Origin: Palaemon carinicauda
Taxonomy: Eukaryota; Arthropoda; Malacostraca; Decapoda; Palaemonidae
Assembly (NCBI RefSeq): GCF_036898095.1
Contig: NC_090745.1
Location: forward strand, 79,031,287-79,095,286
DNA: 64,000 bases
Direction: 5' to 3'
Part shown: positions 54,073-64,000 of the stretch, in pieces
Position numbering within the stretch: the stretch's first letter is position 1
Layout: each line of letters starts with the position of its first letter
Notes under the pieces: generated by a model
The model's input: only the letters and a program-made list of their open reading frames with translations
What the model was told of the DNA's origin: nothing
The model's database searches: none
Translations under genes and position numbers: made by a program

Positions 54073-54227
54073 TGCAAATAAGGAGTTCGGTTTGGTTGCT
54101 TGGTTTGGATGAGAGTAGGAGTGGTTTTTGGGCTTGTTCTGTATTTGAAATTTTCTTATTCTATTTTGTACTGTTCATTTTTGTCGTCAACATTTTCTTG
54201 GATGACATTGACTGATCTGTGGTTGTT

Positions 54228-54806
54228 ATGAAATTGGCAGTCTTTGGATATTCATATATTTCTGATCTCGAAAGGAGATTTGAGGGATCAGAAATAAAAA
54301 TTGATAATGTGAAATTTGAAGTGTCATTTTTTGGTTGGAGAGGTGCCACATTTTCCATCTTTCTTAACAATACCAGTCTTTTAGATCCTTTGGTATCTTA
54401 TAATCCTGACTATTTAATTGTATATATGGGAGGTAATGACTTAAAAGCTGACATAGACTTATCCTTAGTCAAAGAAAATTGTAGAGCATTTTATATCTTA
54501 GTTCGTGAAAAACTACCAAATACTTGCCTTATTGCCTCGCAAGTAGAGCTGAGGTTTCATGTAAACAGGAATAGGTTTGATGCCCCTCTTACAGAACACT
54601 ATAAATTACTTAGACGCTATTTCAATAAGTTTGTACTAGGTTTAAAGTGTAAAGATTTTCTGTTTAGGGTGGAAAGCCAGGGGAGATTAGATAACCAGAG
54701 GTTGTATAGAGATTCGGTACATTTAAATACAGTAGGTTTAAATCATCTATTTAAATTGATGAAAGATTGTTTGAGGTTTTGTTACAGAAAAAATAAAAGT
54801 TTGTAA
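54228..54806 (+). CDS. SGNH/GDSL-hydrolase-like ORF upstream of gag
   Basis: A 192-residue protein with the block order of SGNH esterases/lipases, enzymes that hydrolyse ester bonds (lipids, acetylated sugars). Block I is FGYSYISDL with the nucleophile Ser9, and the usual GDS aspartate is Tyr8. Block II glycines are at Gly36/Gly39 (FGWRGAT). Block III is GGND with Asn70. Block V is RDSVHLN with Asp162 and His165. The full Ser-Gly-Asn-His set is therefore present and the frame is intact. ATG 54228 is preferred over an in-frame GTG at 54219. It sits about 155 bp after the primer binding site, and its stop is two bases before the gag ATG, so it is the first cistron of the element. No signal peptide or membrane segment is evident. 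Related esterase domains are known in ORF1 of CR1/L2-type LINEs. The substrate is unknown. Confidence 0.75.
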   Translation: MKLAVFGYSYISDLERRFEGSEIKIDNVKFEVSFFGWRGATFSIFLNNTSLLDPLVSYNPDYLIVYMGGNDLKADIDLSLVKENCRAFYILVREKLPNTCLIASQVELRFHVNRNRFDAPLTEHYKLLRRYFNKFVLGLKCKDFLFRVESQGRLDNQRLYRDSVHLNTVGLNHLFKLMKDCLRFCYRKNKSL

Positions 54807-54808
54807 TC

Positions 54809-55483
54809 ATGTCTAATTTGTCTCTTTTAATCAATAGTCGGAAATATATCCGAGGACAAGTGACAAAGTATCATAACAATAAGATTTCACTCCAAACTAA
54901 AACCACCTCTGAGAAACATGTCCTCAAAGCTAAGTTTAAATCGTATCTTGATGACTTGAGGGACCATGATAGCAAAATTCAAGCCTTGATATGGCAAGAG
55001 GAAGAAAGTAGTGATAAACTTACAGTGGAATTGGCGAATTGTGAATCTTATATTGATAAACTCAATGAAATGTTAGCCTTCCTTGAAGATACTGTCTCTT
55101 TCACTTCTAGTACCTTAGATGCTGCAAGGAGTTTGCTTAAGAGTCCTACTGCTCCCCTTCCTACTTTCAGTAGCACTGAAGGGGAAAATATAAACAAATT
55201 CTTAACAGAATTTGAGGATACCACAGGCTCCTTTCAGCTTAAGGAAAGGGATAAGTTGTTGTTGTTAAAGCAACAAGTTTCAGGGCGTGCTTCCGTTTTG
55301 TTGAGTTCACTTGAAGTGGATAAACAGACTTATAATGATTCCAAGGAACTTTTGTTAGCAGCTTTGGCTTCTGGTTCACTGCAGAAATTCAATACTATTA
55401 AACAAATAGCAGAGATGAGATTAACGTACAGCACAGATCCATTTTCCTATATTAGTCAGATGAAAAACTGTATTGAATCTTAA
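54809..55483 (+). pseudogene. Bel/Pao Gag, N-terminal part
   Basis: A 224-codon frame starting at ATG 54809. Residues about 25-100 are charged and probably helical (coiled-coil-like, around LDDLRDHDSKIQALIWQEEE). Residues about 113-200 (PLPTFSSTEGENINKFL, then a Lys/Leu-rich helix region and TYNDSKELLLAALAS) match the capsid-type domain found at the start of Pao polyproteins (DUF1759-like). The frame ends at TAA 55,481-55,483. Gag-like sequence resumes within about 10 bp in another frame, so this is a decay frameshift rather than the true end of Gag. Its only neighbour upstream is the SGNH ORF, two bases away. Confidence 0.8.
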
Positions 55484-55490
55484 GTTGTAA

Positions 55491-56078
55491 AAAATTGAAA
55501 CTAATGACTTTTTGAATTATTTCTTTTGGCAAGGTTTGAATGATACTTTCAAAAATCAGTTGACTATCATAACAAATAAGACCAGACCTTCATTGGATGA
55601 AATAAAGGATAAATTTTTTGAGGCAGCAGAACGATATTCATTAGCTACCCAGAATTTCCATTCAAAGAATCATTCTAAAGGTTTTAATATCAAATCTTCA
55701 ACAACAAATTTGGCTACTAATGTCAATTTTAGCAAGACTAACGGGCCTTCAGTTAAGTGTACTTTATGTGCTTTAGACAAGGAAAGAGACTCTTCTCATC
55801 CTATCTATAAGTGTAAGTATTATGATAGTCCAAAGGCCAAAGTTGACAAATTGAAGGAAATTGGAGGATGTTTAAAGTGCGCTAAAGCCAATCATTCCAC
55901 CGAATCTTGTAATTTTGTTTTTCGAAAGAAATGTTTTCATTGTGGAAAATGGCATTTTACCTATCTGTGTATAAATGGAAATGAAGAAAGGAGTTTACTA
56001 GGTGCCACCAATAAAATCGAAGCAACCCCTGTTACCTCTCAGAGTCAAAAAGTGTCCAAAAAAAGGGAAAAACAGTAA
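55491..56078 (+). pseudogene. Bel/Pao Gag, C-terminal part with two zinc knuckles
   Basis: The continuation of Gag after the frame break. The open frame begins just after a TAA at 55,488 and has no own start; the TTG at 55,512 is only the first alternative codon. It carries a CX2C pair (CTLC), a CX2CX4HX4C knuckle (CLKCAKANHSTESC) and a second knuckle, CFHCGKWHFTYLC (CX2CX3HX4C). This paired arrangement is characteristic of Pao Gag and would bind genomic RNA. Its last 77 bp overlap the start of the protease-RT frame, which is offset by one base. Confidence 0.85.
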
Positions 56079-58296
56079 ATCTGCTCCCAAAGAGGAGGTT
56101 TCTAATGGCATGATTCTATCAGTAGGTGCTTTACGGACTACCAGTACAGAGTCAATTTTGCCTACTTTTACTTGTTACCTAAGTAACCGGGTCGAGATTA
56201 GGTGTCTTGTAGACAGTGGTTGCCAGACTAATTTTATTACGGAAGCTGTAGCCAATACTAGTAATCTCAAGGTGTTAAAAGAAAGGGTACATTTGACTGT
56301 TAACGGTTTTAACTCGAGTAAGCAGTATGTAACTAAGCTTGTGGAAGTAGAGGTAGAGATAGGTAAGGAAAGGTTCAAGATTGAAGCACTTTGTGTACCA
56401 TCTATTGATATAAATTTGAAACTTCCACAGCTTTCTAGGATTGCAACTGCGTTTATTGAGAAAGGCTATGTCTTGGCAGACAACCAATTGTTAAACCATC
56501 AGGAGGAGATCAATAACATTGATTTCATATTAGGTACAAATTCTATGTATTGTCTTTTGAGCTCAATGGTAAATTTTGGTCAGCCGATTCCCTCTGTCTA
56601 TAGTCAATGTGCTCTAGGGGTTATGCTATTAGGTAATCTGCAGAACACTATTTCTAATTTGAAATACTTACCTGATTTAAATTATGCCTCATACAATGGT
56701 AATAATTCGGACATTTCTACTTATTTGACTGTAGAGTCTTCTGTTGTCTATGTAGGCTTTGGTTCAAGCATCTTGTGTGATGATTCAAACTTTATGGAAG
56801 AGGAGGTAACTCTTGATGTTGAATCAAATTTTGCAGTGTTGAAAGACGATGGAAGTATTTCGGAGACTGAATTGAATAAAGCTGCAAACGAAGTTCTCAT
56901 GAAATATGATGAGAAGAAGGTATTAAACTATGACCAATTAGAATTCGAAAACTACTCTTCAGGGGTCAATGATCAACTTGTTAGATTTGCTTTGAATCAT
57001 TCTGTTCGTACTGAAAAGGGCAGGATATCCATGCCTCTTTTATGGAACAGTAAAGTATCTCATCTTCTTGGTAGGAATTACAATCTTGCTAAAGCTGTGC
57101 TAAAATCTAACTTAAAAAAGTTAAGAAAGAATGAGCTTCATTTACATTTGATGGATGATGCCATTAAAGAACAAGAACAACTTGGTATAATACAGAGGAT
57201 TCCAAATTTGGATCAGTATATGGAGGAACATCCTGAGCATAGTTTCTTACCGCACATGGGTGTGTTTAAACTAAACAGGGAGACCACTAAGTGTAGAGTA
57301 GTTTTTCTCTCGAATATTTGTGAAAAAGATTTGTCTAAGCCAGCTACTGTTAGTCATAATCAGAGTATACATTCTGGACCTTGTTTAAACCAAAAGATTG
57401 CTTCAGCTCTTTTACACCTGAGATTTGGGTCTAAGCTTCTATGCTTTGACATCCGGAAAGCTTTTAACCAAATAGAGCTGAATCCCTCTGATCAGAATAA
57501 ATTACTATTTCTCTGGTATCATAATGTAAAGAAAGGAGATTTTTCTCTTGTGGGGTATAAGAATGTGCGATTGAGTTTTGGATTACGATGTTCACCAACA
57601 ATTTTGATGTTGAGTTTATACAAGATTTTGGTCCTGGATACTGAAGGGAATTCTGAGGAGGTTGTATGTTTGAAAAGGTTGATTTATCAATTATTTTATA
57701 TGGATAATGGTGCTTTCACTTGTAGTGATTCATCAACTTTGAAATGGGCTTATCAGTTATTGCCATCTATTTTTGAGCCCTATAAGATGGAATTACAACA
57801 AATTGTTACTAATGATAGTTCACTTCAGGAGGATATTGATGCTGGTCTTGAAAACAAAACTGACAGTAAAGTTGAACTTTTAGGCTTGCAGTGGCATAGG
57901 CAAGATATATTGTCAACTAGACCTATTGCTCTTGAGGGATCAGCCAATACAAAACGTTTAATTCTCAGGTCGATAGCCTCTAATTTTGATTTATATAATT
58001 TCAATGGACCAGTTTTTAACAGATCTAGAGTTTTTATGCATGGCTTACAGTGTGACAAATCACTTGGATGGGATGATCCATTGTCACAAGAGCGAATGAA
58101 AGAGTGGAACTGTATTTCAAGACAAGCTAATGCAACTCCAGAAATTATGGTAGAACGGTTTGTAGGGGAAAGAGATGCATCTTATAGGATACTAGCTTGT
58201 GTTGATGCAAGTAGTCTCATGTATGGAGCCGTACTTTATATTGAGAATATAGATACAGGAAGGTTAGTTTTGTATTGGCCAAAAACAGAATTGTGA
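56002..58296 (+). pseudogene. Bel/Pao aspartic protease and reverse transcriptase
   Basis: A 764-codon open frame, free of internal stops. The protease has the active-site triplet DSG at 71-73 (CLVDSGCQTNFI) and a later IDFILGTN (173-180) in place of the usual second conserved loop. A long spacer follows. In the RT, motif A is CFDIRKAFNQI with Asp483, and motif B is SFGLRCSP (525-532). Motif C is YMDN (566-569), where the second catalytic Asp is Asn. The connection and the first RNase H residue (CVDAS, Asp735) follow. The frame opens after a TAG at 55,999-56,001 and its GTG is not a credible start, so it was part of a Gag-Pol polyprotein. It ends by frameshift at 58,275-58,296. Confidence 0.9.
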
Positions 58297-59198
58297 ACAC
58301 AAATTTGAAGACTAAATCAATCCCTTCCCTGGAGTTGCAGGCTATTAGTTTAGGTACAGAGATGCTTATGGAACTTTATAAAGAACTGTCTGGTCCTGCA
58401 TGTGTCATTCCCATTAATATTAAAGCACTGACTTTGTATTCTGATAGTTTGGTAGCGTTAACTTGGGTAAATTCCTATGCTAGTAAACTTGATAAAATGC
58501 AGGGAAAATCCAATTTTATATTGAATAGGTTACATCGTATAAATCAGCTTTGTGAAATCTTCCCTGTGAACTTTACCTTCACAAGTGGGCAGAATAATCC
58601 TGGGGATTGCATAACTAGATGTTTATCATACAAACAACTCAAGAAAACTAACTATTTCTCAGGACCACAAATTCAGTCAAGTGATGTAGCAATAAGTCAA
58701 AATGTACTGAGTTTCACCATCCCGAATCCTTTATTCAAGATCAATGATGATAATGTTGAAAGCAAAGACGTTGGTAGTTATAATATACAGTGCAATAAAC
58801 TTTCCATATCATCTGAATATCTAGTTTCTCCAAACAGATATTCTGACTTTCGCCATTTAGTGGCTGTAATTGCTAGGGTTCTGTGATGTTGGAATAAGTG
58901 GAAGGTTCGCACAAAGTTGAACAGACCAACTTGTAAGGATTTGATGGTTATTGAATCTGGGTATTACAAAGAGGCTGTTATGCACATAATTTTGAAAGAT
59001 CAGCTTGTCTATTTCCCTGAAGTCTTTGATTATTTTGGGTCTGATTTGAAAAGGGTCAAGAACATACCCAATCTTGTCAGTCAGCTTAATGTTTATCCTG
59101 ATCAGGTTGGAGTTCTGAGGGTGAGAAGCAAATGTGATCGGTGGAAAGAGGGTGAAAGATGCTATTTCCCTATTCTTTTGCACAAGCATAGTGAGTGA
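58275..59198 (+). pseudogene. Bel/Pao RNase H and integrase-upstream region
   Basis: Continues pol in a new frame. RNase H, which removes RNA from the RNA-DNA hybrid, shows SLELQAI (Glu), LYSDSLVAL (Asp) and NPGDCITR (Asp). With Asp735 of the previous frame, the four acidic active-site positions are all kept. A TGA at 58,884-58,886 interrupts the frame after AVIARVL. The same frame goes on through LMVIESGYYKEAVMHIIL and DQVGVLRVRS, the linker that precedes integrase in Pao elements, to a second TGA at 59,196-59,198. No ATG start of its own is credible. Confidence 0.82.
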
Positions 59199-59204
59199 AC
59201 AAAG

Positions 59205-60080
59205 TTGATAATTCTTGATTTGCATGTAAGGCTGAAACATGCTGGATGTTATTCACTTTTAGCAGAGCTGCGGAAAGAGTTTTGGATACCTCACTATTTC
59301 TCAGTTGTTAAAAATGTCCTTAAGGATTGTGTTACGTGCAAAAGGTTTAATGGTCGTTCTGTGAAACTGAATCAGTCCCCATATCGTGATGTTAGATTGC
59401 ATCCTTCTGAGATTCCTTTTGGGTATGTGTACATAGATTACTTTGGTCCTTATACTGTTAAACAGGAACATAGAAAGCTAAAAGTGTGGGTTCTTTGCCT
59501 TACCTGTATGTTTACTCGAGCAGTCAATTTGAAGATTTGCGTGGATATGTCTGTTAAAGAATTCCTTCGTTCTTTTATGCTTCACACGTTTGATTATGGA
59601 TTGCCACAGTTTTGTGTAAGTGACTTAGGCACACAGATAGTAGCAGGAGGTAACATCATAATGGATTTTCTTAAAGATTCTGAAACCCAGATGCATTTTG
59701 AAGAGGCTGGTGTACAATCGATAAAATTTGATCGGTATTTTAAAGGCTGCAGTCAGATGGGTTCTTTGGTAGAGATATGTATAAAGATGGTCAAACATTT
59801 GATAAATAAGTCCATTGGTACAAATGTTCTAGAATTTAGAGATTTTGAATTTGTAGTTAGTCAAACTTGTCACTTGGTGAATAAGCGACCAATTGCTTTT
59901 AAAGAGGCATTAAGGGATTCGAGCAACGAGCCTGTTCCTCACCCTATCACTCCGGAAAGGCTTATTCATGGCTATGATCTCTTATCTATCAATGTCATTC
60001 CTGATCTACAGCCTGATCCTGAGATTGATCTTGAATACATTCTTGGTACCACCCCATCAGAAAGGATAAAGAATAATTAT
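59205..60080 (+). pseudogene. Bel/Pao integrase, C-terminally truncated by satellite
   Basis: Integrase, which inserts element DNA into the host. It is in the same frame as the RNase H region beyond the TGA. Counting from 59,205, the HHCC zinc domain is His7, His12, Cys42 and Cys45. The catalytic core has the DDE triad at Asp78 (YIDYFGP), Asp140 (VSDLGTQ) and Glu190 (SLVEICIKMVK). Core sequence ends at about residue 292. From 60,081 the reading frame runs into satellite and stays open for about 350 more meaningless codons. The C-terminal domain and 3' LTR are lost. Confidence 0.88.
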
Positions 60081-63000
60081 CACTTCACTTCACTTCACAC
60101 TTCACTTGTCTTCACACTTCATACTTCACACTTCACACTTCACTTCACATTTCACTTCACTTCACACTTCACACTTCACACTTCACTTCACACTTCACAC
60201 TTCACTTCACACTTTTTCACTTCACACTTCACATCTTCACTTCACACTTCACACTTCACACTCCACACTTCACACTTCACTTCACACTTCACTTCACTTC
60301 ACACTTCACTTCACATTTCACTTCACTTCACAATTCATACTTCACACTTCACTTCACATCTTCACTTCACACTTCACACTTTACTTCACACTTCACACTT
60401 CACACTTCACCACTTCACACTCCACATCTTCACTTCACACTTCGTATCACACTTCACCTCACTTCACACTCCACATTTTCACTTCACACTTCGTATCACA
60501 CTTCACATCTTCACTTCACACTTCACTTCACACTTCACATCTTCACTTCACACTTTGCACTTCACTTCACTTCACACTTCATACTTCACGTCATACTGCA
60601 CTTCACACTTCAAACTTAACACTTCACACTTCACTTCTTCACTTCATACTGCACTTCATACTTCACACTTCACTTCACACTTTACACTTCACTTCTTCAC
60701 TTCACATTTCACATCTTCACTTCACACTTCACTTCACTTCACTTCACACTTCACACTTCATTTCACACTTCACTTCACACTTCACATCTTTACTTCACAC
60801 TTCACATCTTCACTTCACACTTCACTTGTCTTCACACTTCACTTCACACTTCACTTCACTTCACTTTTCACTTCACTTCACACTTCATATTTCACACTTC
60901 ACTTCACACTTCACATCTTCACTTCACTTCACACTTCACACTTCACATCACACTGCACTTCACACTTCACTCCACTTCACACTTCACATCTTCACTTCAC
61001 ACTCCACTTCATACTTCACACTGCACTTCACTTGTTTTCACACTTCACACTTCACACTTCACTTCACATTTCACTTCACTTCACATCTTCACTTCACACT
61101 CCACACTCCACACTTCACACTTAACACTTTACTTCACACTTCACACTTTACTTCACACTTCACACTTAACACTTTACTTCACACTTCACACTTCACCTAT
61201 CTTCACACTCCACATCTTCACTTCACACTTCATATCACACTTCACATCTTCACTTTACACTTCACATCTTCACTTCACACTTCGCACTTCGCACTTCACT
61301 TCACTTCACACTCCATACTCCACTTCACATTGCACTTAACACTTCACACTTAACACTTCACACTTCACTTCACTTCATACTTCACATATTCACTTCGGAC
61401 TTCACTTCACACTTCACACTTTAAACTTCACTTCCCACTTAACTTCACACTTCACACTTCACACTTCACTTCACTTCATTTTCGCTTCACTTCACACTGC
61501 ACTTCACACTTCACACTACACTTCACACTTCACACTTCACATATTCACTTCACACTTCGTATCACACTTCACATCTTCACTTCACACTTCACTTCACACT
61601 TCACACTTTGCACTTCACTTCACTTCACACTTCATACTTCACTTCACTTCAAATTTGCTTCACTTCACACTTCACACTGCACTTCACACTTCACACTACA
61701 CTTCACTTTACACAGCACTTCACATTTCACTTCACTTCACTTTACACAGCACTTCACATTTCACTTCACTTCACTTCACACTTCACTTCACACTTCACAT
61801 CTTCACTTAACATTTCACTTCACTTCAATTCACACTTCACTTCACACTTCACACTTCAAACTTCACACTTCACATATTCACTTCAAACTTCGTATCACAC
61901 TTCACATCTTCATTCACAATTCACTTCACACTTCATACTTTGTACTTCACTTCACTTCACACTTCATACTTCACTTCACACTGCACTTCACACTTAACAC
62001 TTAAAACTTCACTTCACTTCACACTTCACATTTCAACCTGCACTTCACACTTCACTTCACTTCACACTTCACATATTCACTTCACATTTCACTTCACACT
62101 TCACACGTCACTTCACTTAACACTTCACACTGCACTTCACACTTCACACTTCACTTCACTTCTCTTCACACTTCACATCTTCACTTCACACTTCACATCT
62201 TCACTTCACACTTCACTTCACACTTCAAACTGCACTTCACTTTTCTTCACACTTCACACTTCACACTTCACTTCACATTTCACTTCACACTTCATACTTC
62301 ACACTTCACAGTTTCACTTCACACTTCACACTCCACACTTCACACTTTACTTCACACTTCACACTTCACCTCACTTCACACTCCACATTTTCACTTCACA
62401 CTTTGTATCACACTTCACATATTCACTCCACACTTCACTTCACACTTCACTTCACACTTCACATCTTCACTTCACACTTCACACTTCGCACTTCACTTCA
62501 CTTAACACTTCATACTTCACTTCAGACTGCACTTCACACTTCACACTTCACTTCTTCACTTCATACTGTACTTCACACTTCACTTCACACTTCATACTTC
62601 ACATCTTCACTTCACATTTCACATCTTCACTTCACACTTCACTTCACTTCACTTCACTTCACACTTCATTTCACACTTCACTTCACACTTCACATCGTTA
62701 CTTCACACTTCACACTTAAAACTTCACTTCTCTTCACACTTCATACTTCACACTTCACTTCACACTTCACATCTTCACTTCACTTCACACTTCACACTTC
62801 ACTTCACAATGCACTTCACACTTCACTTCAAACTTCACATCTTCACTTAACATTTCACTTCACTTCAATTCACACTTCATTTCACACTTCACATATTCAC
62901 TTCACACATCGTATCACTTCAAATCTTCACTTCACACTCCACTTCACTCTTCACACTTTACGCTTTACTTCACACTTCACACTTCACACTTTACATCTTC

Positions 63001-64000
63001 ACTTCACACTTCGTATCAAACTTCACATCTTCACTCCACACTTCACTTCACACTTCACACTTCACTTCACTTCAAACTTCATACTTAACTTCACTTCACT
63101 TCACACTTCACACTTCACACTTCACTTCACACTTCACACTTCACTTCACACTTCACACTTCACACTGCACTTCACTTGTCTTCACACTTATCACTTCACT
63201 TCAAATTTCACTTCACACTTCACATCTTCACTTCACACTTCACCTCACTTCACACTTCATACTTCACTTCACACTCCACTTCACACTTCACACTTAACTT
63301 CTTCACTTAACACTTCACTTCACACTTCACACTGCACTTCACACTTCACTTCACTTCAAACTTCACATATTCACTTCAAACTTCACATATTCACTTCAGA
63401 CTTCACTTCACACTTCACACTTTAAACTTCACTTCCCACTTCACACTTCACTTCACTTCATTTCACATTTTGCTTCACTTCACACTTCACACTACACTTC
63501 ACACTTCACATCTTCACTTCACTTCACACTTCACACTTCACTTCACAGTGCACTTCACACTTCACACTCCACTCCACTTCACACTTCACTTCACACTTCA
63601 CATCTTCACTTAACATTTCACTTCACTTCAATTCACACTTCATTTCACACTTCACACTTCACATATTCACTTCACACATCGTCTCACACTTCAAATCTTC
63701 ACTTCACACTCCACTTCACTCTTCACACTTTACACTTTACTTCACACTTCACACTTTACACTTTACATCTTCACTTCACACTTCGTATCAAACTTCACAT
63801 CTTCACTCCACACTTCACTTCACACTTCACACTTCACTTCACTTCAAACTTCATACTTAACTTCACTTCACTTCACACTGCACACTTCACACTTCACACT
63901 TCGCTTCATACTTCACACTTCACACTTCACTTCACATCTTCACTTCACACTTCACATCTTCACTTTACACTTCACCTCACTTCACACTCCACATCTTCAC
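60081..64000 (+). repeat. TTCAC/TTCACAC satellite, block 5 (continues beyond window)
   Basis: About 3.9 kb of satellite directly after the truncated integrase. It uses the same two words but is richer in CTTCGTATCACAC and CATCTTCAC variants than most of blocks 1-4. An internal duplication of about 770-bp offset links about 62.88-63.10 kb with about 63.65-63.87 kb. No gene or second LTR is seen. Confidence 0.94.

Larger units (their letters stand above)
52770..60080 (+). mobile_element. Bel/Pao LTR retrotransposon, 3'-truncated, with extra SGNH ORF
   Basis: About 7.3 kb on the + strand: 5' LTR (52,770-54,051), primer binding site (54,055), SGNH-hydrolase-like ORF, Gag, then protease, RT, RNase H and integrase. 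Pol order PR-RT-RH-IN, the Pao-type double zinc knuckle, the protease DSG followed by CQTNFI, and the long spacer before RT support Bel/Pao. The element stops inside the integrase C-terminus where satellite begins, so the 3' LTR is missing. It carries frame breaks at about 55,481-55,491, 56,002-56,078 and 58,275-58,296, and TGA stops at 58,884 and 59,196. It cannot move by itself. Confidence 0.92.

Noticed and set aside
54161..54370. Short minus-strand frames in the Pao element (also at 56,175, 56,275, 57,825 and 58,857)
   Set aside because: They lie opposite the SGNH, protease, RT and RNase H frames, which have clear motifs on the + strand. They are shadow frames.
58884..58886. Selenocysteine recoding of the TGA codons in pol
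   Set aside because: The element already has several frameshifts, no SECIS-type structure was seen, and retrotransposon pol is not a known selenoprotein. Decay is simpler.
7868..64000. Possible CRISPR array or telomeric repeat
   Set aside because: There are no constant repeats with unique spacers and no cas genes, and the setting is eukaryotic. The words are not TTAGG or another known telomere unit, and their order is irregular.
7868..64000. An ice-binding, silk-like or other low-complexity structural protein encoded by the array
   Set aside because: No intron or exon signals, no start or signal peptide, equally open alternative frames, and irregular mixing of 5- and 7-bp words that shifts the reading frame constantly.

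Overview
This is a eukaryotic nuclear window made almost entirely of repeats. No host gene, rRNA or tRNA is visible. Long (TA)n, (GA)n and (GT)n microsatellites, stacked RTE/Jockey-type LINEs, a Bel/Pao element and a very large simple-word satellite suggest an arthropod, most likely a decapod crustacean. That assignment is inference from the repeat style, since no host marker gene is present.

Region 1 (1-7367) is a nest of non-LTR retrotransposon pieces, all on the minus strand, separated by microsatellites. They are a Jockey/I-like 3' half with two in-frame stops (about 1151-2345), a heavily decayed RTE-like 3' end (about 2346-2975), a nearly complete RTE-like element with one frameshift (about 3199-6571), and the 3' end of another LINE (6885-7367). 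A 500-base run of N (7368-7867) separates this region from the satellite.

Region 2 (7868-64000, continuing off the window) is a satellite domain whose + strand is almost free of G. It is built mainly from two words, TTCAC (5 bp) and TTCACAC (7 bp), with scattered variants. Every + frame is open simply because these words cannot spell a stop codon, so the long HFTSHFTLHTS-type reading frames (up to 1428 codons) are not genes. The array carries large internal duplications: about 11.8-24.2 kb matches about 30.5-42.7 kb (offset 18,676 bp over much of its length), 7.87-11.1 kb matches 47.75-51.0 kb, and there are several smaller ones.

Region 3 is the set of islands inside the satellite. Three composite islands (14.36-17.42, 27.46-30.45 and 33.04-36.10 kb) share one architecture: the first ~922 bp of a Bel/Pao LTR on the + strand, about 0.45-0.53 kb of satellite, then a minus-strand Ty3/gypsy-type gag remnant headed by a 27/30-bp minisatellite. 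A fourth island (52,770-60,080) has the same LTR in full, a tRNA-type primer binding site, and Bel/Pao internal coding sequence. Its order is an SGNH-hydrolase-like ORF, gag with two zinc knuckles, aspartic protease, reverse transcriptase, RNase H and integrase. It is cut off by satellite inside the integrase C-terminus, so no 3' LTR is present.

The Bel/Pao coding region is decayed: it has frame breaks in gag, at gag/pol and between RT and RNase H, and two in-frame TGA codons. Two points stand out. One is an extra ORF upstream of gag with a complete SGNH hydrolase catalytic set. The other is YMDN in place of YxDD at the RT active site. The four islands share the same left junction with satellite, so they look like copies of one insertion spread by amplification of the array.
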